64,000 nt of DNA from Streptomyces lucensis JCM 4490 (GTDB taxonomy: Bacteria > Actinomycetota > Actinomycetes > Streptomycetales > Streptomycetaceae), in contig NZ_BMUE01000012.1 of NCBI RefSeq assembly GCF_014650035.1, positions 1 through 64,000 of the forward strand, read 5' to 3'. The notes beneath the pieces were generated by a model. That model did no database searches. It saw only the letters and a program-made list of their open reading frames with translations, and was not told the DNA's origin. Positions 9,007 through 16,416 of this stretch are shown here, piece by piece (within the stretch, counting starts at the first letter, position 1; each line of letters starts with the position of its first letter). Both the position numbers and the translations under genes were made by a program.

Positions 9007-9363
9007 ATGATCCACGCAGCCGACATCCGTGAGTGGCGCAACCGCGACGTGATCGATCCCAGGGGCCGCAGGATCGGGGCCCTGGAGGCGGTCTACGTGG
9101 ACACCGCGACCGACACCCCTGCCATGGCGACGGTCCGCACCGGGCTGCCGACCCGGCAGCGGCTGGTCTTCGTCCCCCTCGACGAGGCGACCCTCGGACC
9201 CGGCTGGGTCCGGGTGGCCCACCCCCGCGGGCAGGTGAGGAAGGCGCCGTCCATCGGCATGGACGACGTCCTGCCGGCCGAGCGGGAACACGAGATCTTC
9301 GAGCACTACGACAGGCCCTACGCGGCGGGCGCGGACCGTGGACGCCGTCTCGCGCGCCGCTGA
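9007..9363 (+). CDS. PRC-barrel domain protein
   Basis: 118-residue small soluble protein. The N-terminal 75 residues (ADIREWRNRDVIDPRGRRIG, then LEAVYVD, then FVPLDEATL) follow the PRC-barrel pattern of six short strands; such domains occur in ribosome maturation factor RimM, photosynthetic reaction centres and many short stress-linked proteins. Start ATG 9007 has GAGGAGCGAGG upstream. It is followed 27 nt later by a tiny membrane protein on the same strand, so the two may form one transcript. I cannot give it a specific role. Confidence 0.8.
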   Translation: MIHAADIREWRNRDVIDPRGRRIGALEAVYVDTATDTPAMATVRTGLPTRQRLVFVPLDEATLGPGWVRVAHPRGQVRKAPSIGMDDVLPAEREHEIFEHYDRPYAAGADRGRRLARR

Positions 9364-9390
9364 CGGGCCGGGCCCGAGAGCGGGGCACCC

Positions 9391-9564
9391 ATGGCACTCT
9401 TCCTGTTCCTGATCATCGTGGCGATCGTCCTGGGGCTCATCGGCGCGACGGTGGAGGGGCTGTTCTGGCTCCTGGTCATCGGCGCGGTGGTGCTCCTGGC
9501 GGACCTGGTGCTGTTCGGCGTGCGCTGGTCCCGGCGCTCGCACCGGCACCACCTCATGCGGTGA
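9391..9564 (+). CDS. Small two-helix hydrophobic membrane protein
   Basis: 57 residues, starting MALFLFLIIVAIVLGLIG and ending in a basic, His-rich tail (RWSRRSHRHHLMR). Two membrane segments are predicted, about residues 2-20 and 24-44, with the positive tail inside. Strong GC bias at third positions supports coding. A weak ribosome site (gagagcgggg) precedes the ATG. Similar short hydrophobic proteins of unknown role are common in Streptomyces. It follows the PRC-barrel gene and precedes the SAM-IV-like leader. Confidence 0.7.
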   Translation: MALFLFLIIVAIVLGLIGATVEGLFWLLVIGAVVLLADLVLFGVRWSRRSHRHHLMR

Positions 9565-9603
9565 CCGGAGCGCCGGGGAGGTGTCCCGGGATCCGGACAC
9601 GGG

Positions 9604-9633
9604 TTGCGGACCGGTGATCGGCTCGCGTAGGTT
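9604..9633 (+). promoter_or_regulatory. Candidate vegetative promoter for the SAM-IV-like leader
   Basis: TTGCGG and TAGGTT are separated by 18 bp and would start transcription near 9640, right at the 5' edge of the riboswitch. The position fits well with the RNA boundary. Confidence 0.5.
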
Positions 9634-9641
9634 CCTGTTCA

Positions 9642-9777
9642 GGTCATGAGTGACAGTCATGAGGCCCCGGCCGACTGTCCGGCAACCCTCCGTCCGTGGC
9701 GGGGTGCCCCGGGTGAGGACCAGGTCGCGGACAACAGGGTCCGCGGCAAGCGCGGACCCCTCGGACACCAGGGGTCC
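9642..9777 (+). ncRNA. SAM-IV-type S-adenosylmethionine riboswitch
   Basis: The 5' core reads GGTCATGAG, then GACAGTC (9652-9658) pairing with GACTGTC (9673-9679), then CGGCAACC, the signature shared by SAM-I and SAM-IV aptamers, then a GGGGTGCCCCGG arm, and GACC (9718-9721) closing on GGTC (9642-9645). Two more hairpins follow, 9727-9744 and 9754-9777 (arms ggacccct and aggggtcc), which could be the SAM-IV 3' domain or the expression platform. SAM-IV is known mainly from Actinomycetales. It lies about 280 nt before the class V aminotransferase start, which suggests control of a sulfur-metabolism gene by SAM. Confidence 0.8.
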
Positions 9778-9921
9778 TGGTCGTCGAGGAGCCTTCCGTG
9801 AGCAAGCGAATGCGTTAGGGCCGCAGAGCCCCGCCTCCGCACACCCCTTTCACCCCGCCCGCGCTCGAGCACCCTTCTGCTCGCGCCGGTGAATTCCGCC
9901 TGCTTCCACGGGAGTTCCGCC

Positions 9922-11283
9922 ATGTCCGTCCTCACCGCTGCCCCCGCCCAGACCGTTTGTGCCCCGCTGCCCGTTCTGGGCGGGGACGTCACCGTTCCGC
10001 TCGTGACGGGCGGCGAAGTCGCCTACGCCGCGCTGGACTACGCCGCCAGCGCCCCCGCCCTCCAGCGCGTCTGGGACGACGTCGCCGCCTACGCGCCGTA
10101 CTACGGCAGCGTCCACCGCGGCGCCGGCTACCTCTCCCAGCTCTCGACCGACCTGTTCGAGAACGCCCGCAAGGCGGTCGCCGCGTTCCTCGGCTGCCGG
10201 GACGGCGACCAGGTGGTCTTCACCCGGTCGACCACCGACTCCCTGAACCTGCTGGCCCGCGCCCTCCCGGCCGACTGCCAGGTCTTCGTCTTCGAGACCG
10301 AGCACCACGCCTCCCTGCTGCCCTGGCAGGACGGGAAGGTCACCTACCTCGACGCCCCGCGCAGCCCCCGGCAGGCCGTCGAGACCCTGGAGCGGGCACT
10401 CGCCGACCGCGACCCGCACGGCCCGGCACTGGTCTGCGTCACCGGCGCCTCCAACGTGACCGGCGAGCTGTGGCCGGTGCGCGAGCTGGCCGCCGCCGCC
10501 CACACCCACGGCGCCCGCATCGTCCTCGACGCGGCCCAGCTCGCCCCGCACCACCCGGTCGACGTCCGCGACCTGGACGTCGACTGGGTCGCCTTCTCCG
10601 GGCACAAGCTGTACGCACCCTTCGGCTGCGGTGTGCTGGCCGGCCGCGCCGACTGGCTGCGGGAGGCCGGGCCGTACCTCTTGGGCGGCGGCGCCAGCCG
10701 CAGGGTCACCCGGCGGGCGGACGGGGGAGTGGACGTGGAGTGGCACGAGAGCGCGGCCCGCCACGAGGCCGGTTCCCCGAACGTGATCGGCGCCTACGCC
10801 ATCGCCTCGGCGTGCAAGGCCCTGACGGAGGCCGGCTGGGACGACCTGGTCGCCCGTGAGCGGCACCTGGTCCGCACGGTCCGCGAGGGCCTGGCCGGCG
10901 TGCCCGAGGTGCGGATCCTCTCCCTCTTCGGGGACGACGCCCCGCGGGTCGGCGTCATCTCCTTCGTCGTCGAGGGCTGGAACAGCTCCCACTTCGCCGC
11001 CGCCCTCTCCGCCGAGTACGGGATCGGCGTCCGCGACGGCCTCTTCTGCGCCCACCCCCTGGTCCGCACCCTGCTGGGCGGCGACCCGCAGACCCAGGGC
11101 GAGTGCGGCGCCCCCGAGGCCGCCGCGGGGGAGAAGTCCCTCAACGCGATCCGGGTGAGCTTCGGCGCGGGCACCCCGGACGAGCACGTGCGGCGGTTCG
11201 TCGACGCCGTGCGGGAACTGGTCCGGGACGGCGCCAAGTGGCGGTACCGGACCGAGGGCGGGCGCTGCGTCCCCGCGGTGTGA
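9922..11283 (+). CDS. Class V aminotransferase, cysteine desulfurase-like
   Basis: 453-residue PLP enzyme of the NifS/CsdA fold. The PLP lysine is in AFSGHKLYAPFG; the cofactor region TRSTTDSLN, the ETEHHASLLPW segment and LDAAQLAPHHPVD match the desulfurase/selenocysteine lyase group. An equivalent of the mobile catalytic Cys loop near the C-terminus is hard to fix: Cys residues occur in GLFCAHPLVRTLL and QGECGAPEAA. The ATG at 9922 has GGAG 7 nt upstream; an in-frame GTG at 9889 does not. A SAM-IV-like riboswitch in the leader ties expression to SAM, so a role in sulfur release or methionine/cysteine metabolism is inferred. The substrate is unknown. The gene converges with the Lrp-like gene. 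Confidence 0.88.
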   Translation: MSVLTAAPAQTVCAPLPVLGGDVTVPLVTGGEVAYAALDYAASAPALQRVWDDVAAYAPYYGSVHRGAGYLSQLSTDLFENARKAVAAFLGCRDGDQVVFTRSTTDSLNLLARALPADCQVFVFETEHHASLLPWQDGKVTYLDAPRSPRQAVETLERALADRDPHGPALVCVTGASNVTGELWPVRELAAAAHTHGARIVLDAAQLAPHHPVDVRDLDVDWVAFSGHKLYAPFGCGVLAGRADWLREAGPYLLGGGASRRVTRRADGGVDVEWHESAARHEAGSPNVIGAYAIASACKALTEAGWDDLVARERHLVRTVREGLAGVPEVRILSLFGDDAPRVGVISFVVEGWNSSHFAAALSAEYGIGVRDGLFCAHPLVRTLLGGDPQTQGECGAPEAAAGEKSLNAIRVSFGAGTPDEHVRRFVDAVRELVRDGAKWRYRTEGGRCVPAV

Positions 11284-11296
11284 GCGCCCTACGGCC

Positions 11297-11578
11297 TCAG
11301 GAGTCCAGCCCGATCGCGAACGCGGCCTCCAGGTCGTGCTGGGAGTACGTGCGGAAGGCGACGTGCGTGTCCGTCGCCTCCACGCCCGGGATCTTGCTGA
11401 TCCGGCCCGGGATGACGTCCGCCAGGTCCTCGTGCTGCCGCACCCGGACCATGGCGATCAGGTCGTACGTGCCGGTGACGGAGAAGACCTCGCTGACCGA
11501 CTCCAGCGCCGCGATCGACTCCGCGATCTCGGGGATGCGGTCCACGCTGGTCTTGATCAGGACGATCGCTGTGATCAC
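11297..11578 (-). CDS. Lrp/AsnC ligand-binding domain protein (no HTH)
   Basis: 93 residues starting VITAIVLIKTS, corresponding only to the C-terminal RAM/AsnC effector domain. The pattern of alternating strands and helices (AIVLIKTSVDRIPEIAESIAAL, then SEVFSVTGTYDLIAMVRV, then ISKIPGVEATDTH) is typical. It lacks the helix-turn-helix of full Lrp proteins, so it may bind an amino acid and modulate another Lrp protein rather than bind DNA. The GTG at 11578 is chosen because the domain begins there, with a weak gggagag upstream. It marks the left border of the terpenoid insertion. Confidence 0.85.
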   Translation of the reverse strand: MITAIVLIKTSVDRIPEIAESIAALESVSEVFSVTGTYDLIAMVRVRQHEDLADVIPGRISKIPGVEATDTHVAFRTYSQHDLEAAFAIGLDS

Positions 11579-11613
11579 GGCTGGCTCTCTCCCTCGGGGC
11601 CTCAAGGTGCCCT

Positions 11614-12900
11614 TCACTCTATGGCCAGATCCGTCAGGGAGGCACGCAAGGTCTCGCGCAGCGGTCCCATCTGCTCCGGGCCGTAGGTCCAGCTGTCGTA
11701 CTCGTTCTGCACGAGCAGCCGGCCGCCGAAGCTGGCGACGCCGATCTTGGGCGGCATGCCCGGCGCGTTGGCCGTACCGCCGAAGCGGAGCAGTTCCATC
11801 CCCTCGGGGACGGGGTGCGCCGGGATCCGGCCCACGTTGGAGATGCCGTAGCTGACCACCGGCACGGGCACCGCGACGCCCCGGGCGCCCGCCCGGAGCG
11901 CGGCGAGCAGGAAGCGCTCGGGATCGCGCCGGGCCAGGGCGCCGGCCACCTGGCCGGAGACCTCGCGGCCGACGGCCTCCGGACGGTCGTCGTGCCCGAC
12001 GGCCAGCGTGGTCTGCAGCCCGGTGATGCAGTTGAGCACGGTGCTCAGGGGCAGGTGCGGGGTCAGCCGGGTGCGCAGGTCGACGCCGTGCCCGCAGGTC
12101 ATCGTCAGCGGGCCGTGCTCCGGTGCCAGCCGGGCGCGTACGGCGGTCAGCACCAGGCCGGTGACGAGGCTGTTGACGGTCACCCCGCGGGCCCGGGCGG
12201 CGGCCACCACGGCGTCGGTGATCCGCGGGGGGAACTCCAGCCGGTCGCAGACGAAGCGGCGCGCCGCGTCCGGGCGGCCGGGGCGTCCCACGGCGTCGGT
12301 GGGCAGGGTCGCGGGCTTGGCGTCGGCCGCCCCGCCCTGGGCGATGGCGTCCACCAGGGCGTCGAGCTCGGCGTCGGGGAAGGCGCCGGCCAGCCGCGTG
12401 TCGATCGCCTCGGGCAGCTCCTCGCGCCGTTCGGGGGCGGGGTCCGCGCCGGCGGCCAGGGCGGTGTAGTACCGCCAGAACTCGTCGAGCAGCGCGAAGG
12501 CCGAGCGGCCGTCGGCCACCCCGTGGTGGATGCCGAGCACCACCTGGCTGCGCTCGCCGTCCCGCAGCAGCCAGGCGTGCAGCAGGCTCTCGGTCCAGTC
12601 GGGCCGTGAGTTGATCAGCTCGGCGTAGGTCTCCTCGATGCCGTCGAGGACGGTGAGCGGCGGCCGCACCCGGTCGCGCACCCGGAGCAGCGGGCCGGCC
12701 TCACCGGACGTCACCTCCGAACGCAGGATCGGGTGGTGCTCGGTGAGCAGGCCGAGCGCCCGCCTCATCAGGGCGGGGTCCGGACGGCCGCGCACCAGGG
12801 ACTCGACGAACTCGGGCATGTCGTACAGCGGGAGGCCCGCGGGACCCAGGTCCAGGAAGTAGACGCTCTCGAAGGGGGATACGGGGCGCTGACGCGTCAT
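11614..12900 (-). CDS. Condensation-domain/PapA5-like acyltransferase
   Basis: 428-residue stand-alone acyltransferase of the CoA-dependent condensation superfamily. The catalytic motif HHGVADG (His125, His126, Asp130) matches HHxxxDG. The second half shows the NRPS-C/PapA5 pattern, with ITDAVVAAARARGVTVNSL, HGVDLRTRL and SYGISNVG. Members transfer acyl groups from CoA or a carrier protein to hydroxyl or amino groups. Its start overlaps the stop of the TetR gene (ATGA), so they are co-translated. It lies next to four P450s and a cyclooctatin-type terpene synthase, and I infer that it may acylate a hydroxylated diterpene. A role in another lipid pathway cannot be excluded. Confidence 0.85.
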   Translation of the reverse strand: MTRQRPVSPFESVYFLDLGPAGLPLYDMPEFVESLVRGRPDPALMRRALGLLTEHHPILRSEVTSGEAGPLLRVRDRVRPPLTVLDGIEETYAELINSRPDWTESLLHAWLLRDGERSQVVLGIHHGVADGRSAFALLDEFWRYYTALAAGADPAPERREELPEAIDTRLAGAFPDAELDALVDAIAQGGAADAKPATLPTDAVGRPGRPDAARRFVCDRLEFPPRITDAVVAAARARGVTVNSLVTGLVLTAVRARLAPEHGPLTMTCGHGVDLRTRLTPHLPLSTVLNCITGLQTTLAVGHDDRPEAVGREVSGQVAGALARRDPERFLLAALRAGARGVAVPVPVVSYGISNVGRIPAHPVPEGMELLRFGGTANAPGMPPKIGVASFGGRLLVQNEYDSWTYGPEQMGPLRETLRASLTDLAIE

Positions 12901-13598
12901 GGTGTGGAGGTCTCCGATGTCGGTGGAGGGGACGGCTCCGGCCCCGCGGGCGTGCGCGGGGCGGTGCCGAGACGGTGCAGGGCGGCGTCGAACTCATCGG
13001 GCCCGAGCGGGGGACCGGGCAGCGGGCGGGCGGCGGCGGGACGCAGCCCGTCCAGCATCAGGGCGAGATGGCGGCGCCAGGAGCGGGGCGCGGCCGGCAC
13101 GGCCCGGCCCAGCGCGGCCAGCAGGAACAGCAGGTCCTCGACGGTGAGGTCGGCCCGGATGGTTTGCTGCTCCTGGCCGCGCCGCAGGAGGGCCGCCAGC
13201 GTGCGGTGGTTCTCCTCGCGCAGGGCGTCGAGCGTGGGCACGCCCTGGATGCTGGTCGTCATCAGGTCACCCGCGCCGCGGTCGGCGGCCAGCAGGGCGA
13301 ACACGCGGTCGAGGTAGGCGGTCAGGCCGCTCCAGGCGTCCTCCTCGTCCCGGGTCCGCCGCGCCATGGCCAGGATCGGGGTGAGCGCGTCGCGGAAGAC
13401 GGTCTCGATCAGTTCGGTGCGCCCGGCGAAGTGACGGTAGAGCGTGGCGTTGCCGACCCCGGCCCGGCGGGCGATGTCGTCGAGCGGGGCGTCCACCCCG
13501 CGTTCGGCGTAGATCTCCCGGGCGGCGGCGATCAGCAGCTCGCGATTGCGGCGCGCGTCGCTGCGCACGGGGGCTCTGCGGTGCTCGCTGCCGGCCAT
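12897..13598 (-). CDS. TetR-family transcriptional regulator
   Basis: 233 residues. The HTH lies in residues about 15-60, with LLIAAAREIYAERGVDAPLDDIARRAGVGN followed by ATLYRHFAGRTEL, the classic TetR recognition helix. The C-terminal helical ligand domain ends in a Pro-rich tail. ATG 13598 is used because upstream in-frame starts lie in non-coding-looking sequence. It is the first gene of a two-gene unit with the acyltransferase and is divergent from a P450 gene; the 117-bp gap between them should hold its operator. It probably represses both directions, a common design for small tailoring sets. Confidence 0.9.
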   Translation of the reverse strand: MAGSEHRRAPVRSDARRNRELLIAAAREIYAERGVDAPLDDIARRAGVGNATLYRHFAGRTELIETVFRDALTPILAMARRTRDEEDAWSGLTAYLDRVFALLAADRGAGDLMTTSIQGVPTLDALREENHRTLAALLRRGQEQQTIRADLTVEDLLFLLAALGRAVPAAPRSWRRHLALMLDGLRPAAARPLPGPPLGPDEFDAALHRLGTAPRTPAGPEPSPPPTSETSTP

Positions 13599-13661
13599 GG
13601 GCGGCACCCTAACACCAACCGTGGACTGGTCCCCGTTTCCGCTGCTAGGGTCGCGAACAAC

Positions 13662-13677
13662 CGGGGGGTACTCCCCG
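13662..13677. promoter_or_regulatory. Candidate TetR operator in the TetR/P450 divergent gap
   Basis: CGGGGGGTACTCCCCG is a 16-bp near-palindrome with 7 of 8 pairs matching, centred on GTAC. It lies between the divergent starts at 13598 and 13716. The assignment rests on position and symmetry only. Confidence 0.35.
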
Positions 13678-13715
13678 CTTGCCTTCTTCCGGCCCGTCCC
13701 AAGCGAGGAACACAC

Positions 13716-14903
13716 GTGTCCCTGAACGGCTTCGAGGATCTGTCAGCGCTCGGCCAGGCATTCGTCGACGACCCCTACCCCGTGTACGAGCGGATGCGCG
13801 CCGAGGGCCCGCTGCACCGGGTGCGGACCGCGGCGTCGGGGGAGTTCTGGCTCGTCGTGGGCCACGAGGAGGCGCGCGCGGCGCTGGCCGACGCCCGGCT
13901 GTCCAACGACATCCGGCACTCCGCCGGATGGCAGGACGACGGGGGCAACTCCATCGGCCTGAACATGGTGCAGACCGACCCCCCGCAGCACACGCGGCTG
14001 CGCAGGCTGGTGGCGAAGGACTTCACGCCCGGGCGCATCGAGGCGCTGCGCCCGGAGGTCCAGCGGATCGCGGACGAACTCGTGGACGCCATGCTGCCGC
14101 TGGGCCGCGCGGACCTGGTCGAGGCGTTCGCGCTGCCCCTGCCCCTGGCCGTCATCTGCGAACTGCTCGGCGTGCCGGCGACCGACCGCAAGACCTTCCA
14201 CGACTGGTACCTGGAGAGCACGGACTTCACCCGGCCCGAGGCCGCCGGCGCCGCGGCCCTGGCGATGACCGGCTACCTCGCCGAACTCGTCGCCGCCAAG
14301 CGGGAGGAGCCCGGTGCGGACCTGCTGAGCGCGCTGGCCGGGCACATGGGCGAGGAGGAGCGGCTCTCCTCCGAGGAGATGCTGGGCATGGCCTTCCTGC
14401 TGCTGGTGGCCGGCTACGAGACGGCGGCCAACCTGCTGTCCAGCGGCACGCTCGCCCTGCTGCGCCACCCGGACCAGCTGGCCGCCCTGCGCGCCGACTG
14501 GTCGCTGCTGGAGAACGCCGTGGAGGAGATGCTCCGGTACGACGGGCCGGTCGAGACCACGGCGTTCCGCTACGCCAAGGAGCCCGTGGAGCTGGGCGGC
14601 ACGGTGATCGGCGCGGGTGACTCCGTGGCCGTCGTGCTGGCCGCCGCCTCCCGCGATCCCCGGCGGTTCGACCGGGCAGACGGCTTCGACATCCGCCGGG
14701 ACGCCCGCGGCCACATGGCCTTCGGCTACGGCATCCACCACTGCCTCGGCGCACCGCTGGCCCGCATGCAGGCCGCGGTCGCCTTCCGCACGCTGCTGGA
14801 GCGGTGCCCCGGCCTCGCCCTGGACACCGAGCCCGACACCCTCACGTGGCGCCCCAGCCTGATGCTGCGGGGCCTGCACCAGCTGCCGGTCACCTTCGGC
14901 TGA
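13716..14903 (+). CDS. Cytochrome P450 (bacterial class I, CYP105/107-like)
   Basis: 395-residue soluble P450. Hallmarks are the I-helix LLLVAGYETAANLL (an AGxET variant), the K-helix EEMLRYDGP (ExxR), and the heme loop FGYGIHHCLGAPLAR with Cys343. The GTG at 13716 follows GCGAGGA at 5-6 nt. It is divergent from the TetR/acyltransferase pair and convergent with a CotB4-like P450, with a hairpin between them. It differs clearly in type from the two CotB3/B4-like P450s, so I infer a separate oxidation step. No ferredoxin gene is adjacent. Substrate unknown. Confidence 0.92.
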   Translation: MSLNGFEDLSALGQAFVDDPYPVYERMRAEGPLHRVRTAASGEFWLVVGHEEARAALADARLSNDIRHSAGWQDDGGNSIGLNMVQTDPPQHTRLRRLVAKDFTPGRIEALRPEVQRIADELVDAMLPLGRADLVEAFALPLPLAVICELLGVPATDRKTFHDWYLESTDFTRPEAAGAAALAMTGYLAELVAAKREEPGADLLSALAGHMGEEERLSSEEMLGMAFLLLVAGYETAANLLSSGTLALLRHPDQLAALRADWSLLENAVEEMLRYDGPVETTAFRYAKEPVELGGTVIGAGDSVAVVLAAASRDPRRFDRADGFDIRRDARGHMAFGYGIHHCLGAPLARMQAAVAFRTLLERCPGLALDTEPDTLTWRPSLMLRGLHQLPVTFG

Positions 14904-14945
14904 CCCGTCCCGTCGCCGCGGAGGTCCTGCGGACCCGGGTGACCA

Positions 14946-14982
14946 CCGCACAGGCCAGGGCACCCGGGTCCGGCCTGTGCGG
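14946..14982. terminator. Bidirectional terminator between convergent P450 genes
   Basis: Arms ccgcacaggcc and ggcctgtgcgg (perfect 11 bp) with a 15-nt loop lie between the stops of the two facing genes. Confidence 0.7.
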
Positions 14983-16341
14983 TCAGCGCGGTTCGGGAAC
15001 CATGGGCAGTGGCCCGGTGGTCAGGCTCATCCCGGCCCGGGGCGAGACGGTGGTGCCCGGCACCGGCCGCAGCCGCCAGCGGGAGGCGATGGTGGCCAGC
15101 GCCAGCGTCGCCTCCGTCATCCCGAAGACGTCGCCGATGCACTTGCGGCTTCCCGCGCCGAACGGCAGGTACGAACCCCGGGCGACGTCCTTGGCCCGTT
15201 CCGGCAGCCACCGGTCCGGGTCGAAGACCTCCGGGCGCGGGAACAGCGACGGGATGCGGTGGATGACGTAGGGGCTGATCAGCAGGTCCGAACCGGCCGC
15301 CAGCCGGTGCCCGGCCAGCTCGGTGGGTTCGGTGGTCGTCCTGGTGTACATCCAGGCCGGCGGGTACAGCCGCAGGGTCTCGGTGAAGATCCGCTGGGTC
15401 TGGACGAGCCCCGGTACGTCGGCGTGACCGGGGATCCGGCCGCCCAGCACCTCGTCGACCTCGGCGTGCAGCCGCGCCTCGGCCTCGGGGTTGGCCGCCA
15501 GCAGGTGCCAGGCCCAGGTCAGGGCGCTCGCCGTGGTCTCCACACCGGCCAGCAGCAGGGTCATGACCTGGTCGTGGACCTCCCGGTCGGTCATCGCGCC
15601 GCCGTCCTCCTCGTCCCGTGCGGCCAGCAGCGCGGACAGCAGGTCGCCGCGGTCCCCGCCGGAGCGCCGGTAGTCCCCGACGATCGTGTCGATGAGGGCG
15701 TGCAGCCTGGCGAGCGCCGCGTCGAACTCCCGGTTGGCGGCCAGGGGCAGCTTCGCCAGCAGACCGGTGGGGTCCATCGCGCGACGGAACGCGCCGCGCA
15801 CCATGACGGGCAGGCTGCGCTGGATCTCCGCGACGGAGTGGGGCGCCATCTCGGTCGAGAACAGCGCGCGGGCGGTCACCCGCGCGGTCAGGGCCTGCAT
15901 CGCGTCCCCGACGTCGACCGGCCGGCCCGCCCGCCAGCTCTCCGCGTGCGCCGCGCACTCCTCGCGCATCACCTCGGCGTACGTCGCGATGCGCGCCGCG
16001 TGGAAGGCCGGCTGGACCATGCGCCGCTGCCGGCGGTGGTCGGCCCAGTCGGACGTGATCAGCCCGTTGCCCAGGATGGGCCGGGCCTTGTCCTTCACCG
16101 GCCCCCCGGTGTCGTACACCCGCGCGTTCAGCAGCACCTGCTGCACCAGCTCCGGATGACAGGGCAGATAGGTCGGCCTGGTGCCGAGCCGCAGCTCGAC
16201 CAGGTCGCCCGCGGCCGGCAGTGCGGCGAGGAACTCCAGCGGGCGGCGGGCCAGCCGCGGCGCGTGGCCCACCAGCGGCAGCCGGCCCGGCGCCCTGGCG
16301 ATCCGCCAGCTGCGCGTGGCCACGTCGGACGGTGTCTTCAT
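14983..16341 (-). CDS. cotB4: Cytochrome P450, CotB4-like (predicted C-18 hydroxylase)
   Basis: 452-residue P450 of the CYP102/CYP183-like type often found with bacterial terpene synthases. It shows I-helix LLLAGVETTASAL, K-helix ETLRLYPP and heme loop FGAGSRKCIG with Cys401. It is last in the cotB1-B2-B3-B4 order, matching the published cyclooctatin locus, where CotB4 hydroxylates C-18 of cyclooctat-9-ene-5,7-diol. The symbol is assigned by order and type; the two P450s are paralogous (shared RRPLEFLA near the start, GPLPMV near the end), so the B3/B4 labels could be exchanged. Start ATG 16341 has AAGGA upstream; 75 nt separate it from the preceding gene. Confidence 0.8.
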   Translation of the reverse strand: MKTPSDVATRSWRIARAPGRLPLVGHAPRLARRPLEFLAALPAAGDLVELRLGTRPTYLPCHPELVQQVLLNARVYDTGGPVKDKARPILGNGLITSDWADHRRQRRMVQPAFHAARIATYAEVMREECAAHAESWRAGRPVDVGDAMQALTARVTARALFSTEMAPHSVAEIQRSLPVMVRGAFRRAMDPTGLLAKLPLAANREFDAALARLHALIDTIVGDYRRSGGDRGDLLSALLAARDEEDGGAMTDREVHDQVMTLLLAGVETTASALTWAWHLLAANPEAEARLHAEVDEVLGGRIPGHADVPGLVQTQRIFTETLRLYPPAWMYTRTTTEPTELAGHRLAAGSDLLISPYVIHRIPSLFPRPEVFDPDRWLPERAKDVARGSYLPFGAGSRKCIGDVFGMTEATLALATIASRWRLRPVPGTTVSPRAGMSLTTGPLPMVPEPR

Positions 16342-16416
16342 GCCGGATGTGTCCTTCGGTGACGGTACGGACGGGGAAGGGGGAAGGGGGGCGCGGAACG
16401 CGGGAGGAGGAGCGGG

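Noticed and set aside
5933-9397. 1154-codon open frame on the minus strand opposite qcrB and trpD
   Set aside because: Shadow of GC-rich codon bias. The plus-strand proteins are unmistakable, and the minus translation is His/Arg/Gly/Asp-rich with no domain.
9889-9921. Earlier GTG start for the class V aminotransferase
   Set aside because: Adds 11 residues not belonging to the fold and has no ribosome site, whereas ATG 9922 has GGAG at 7 nt.
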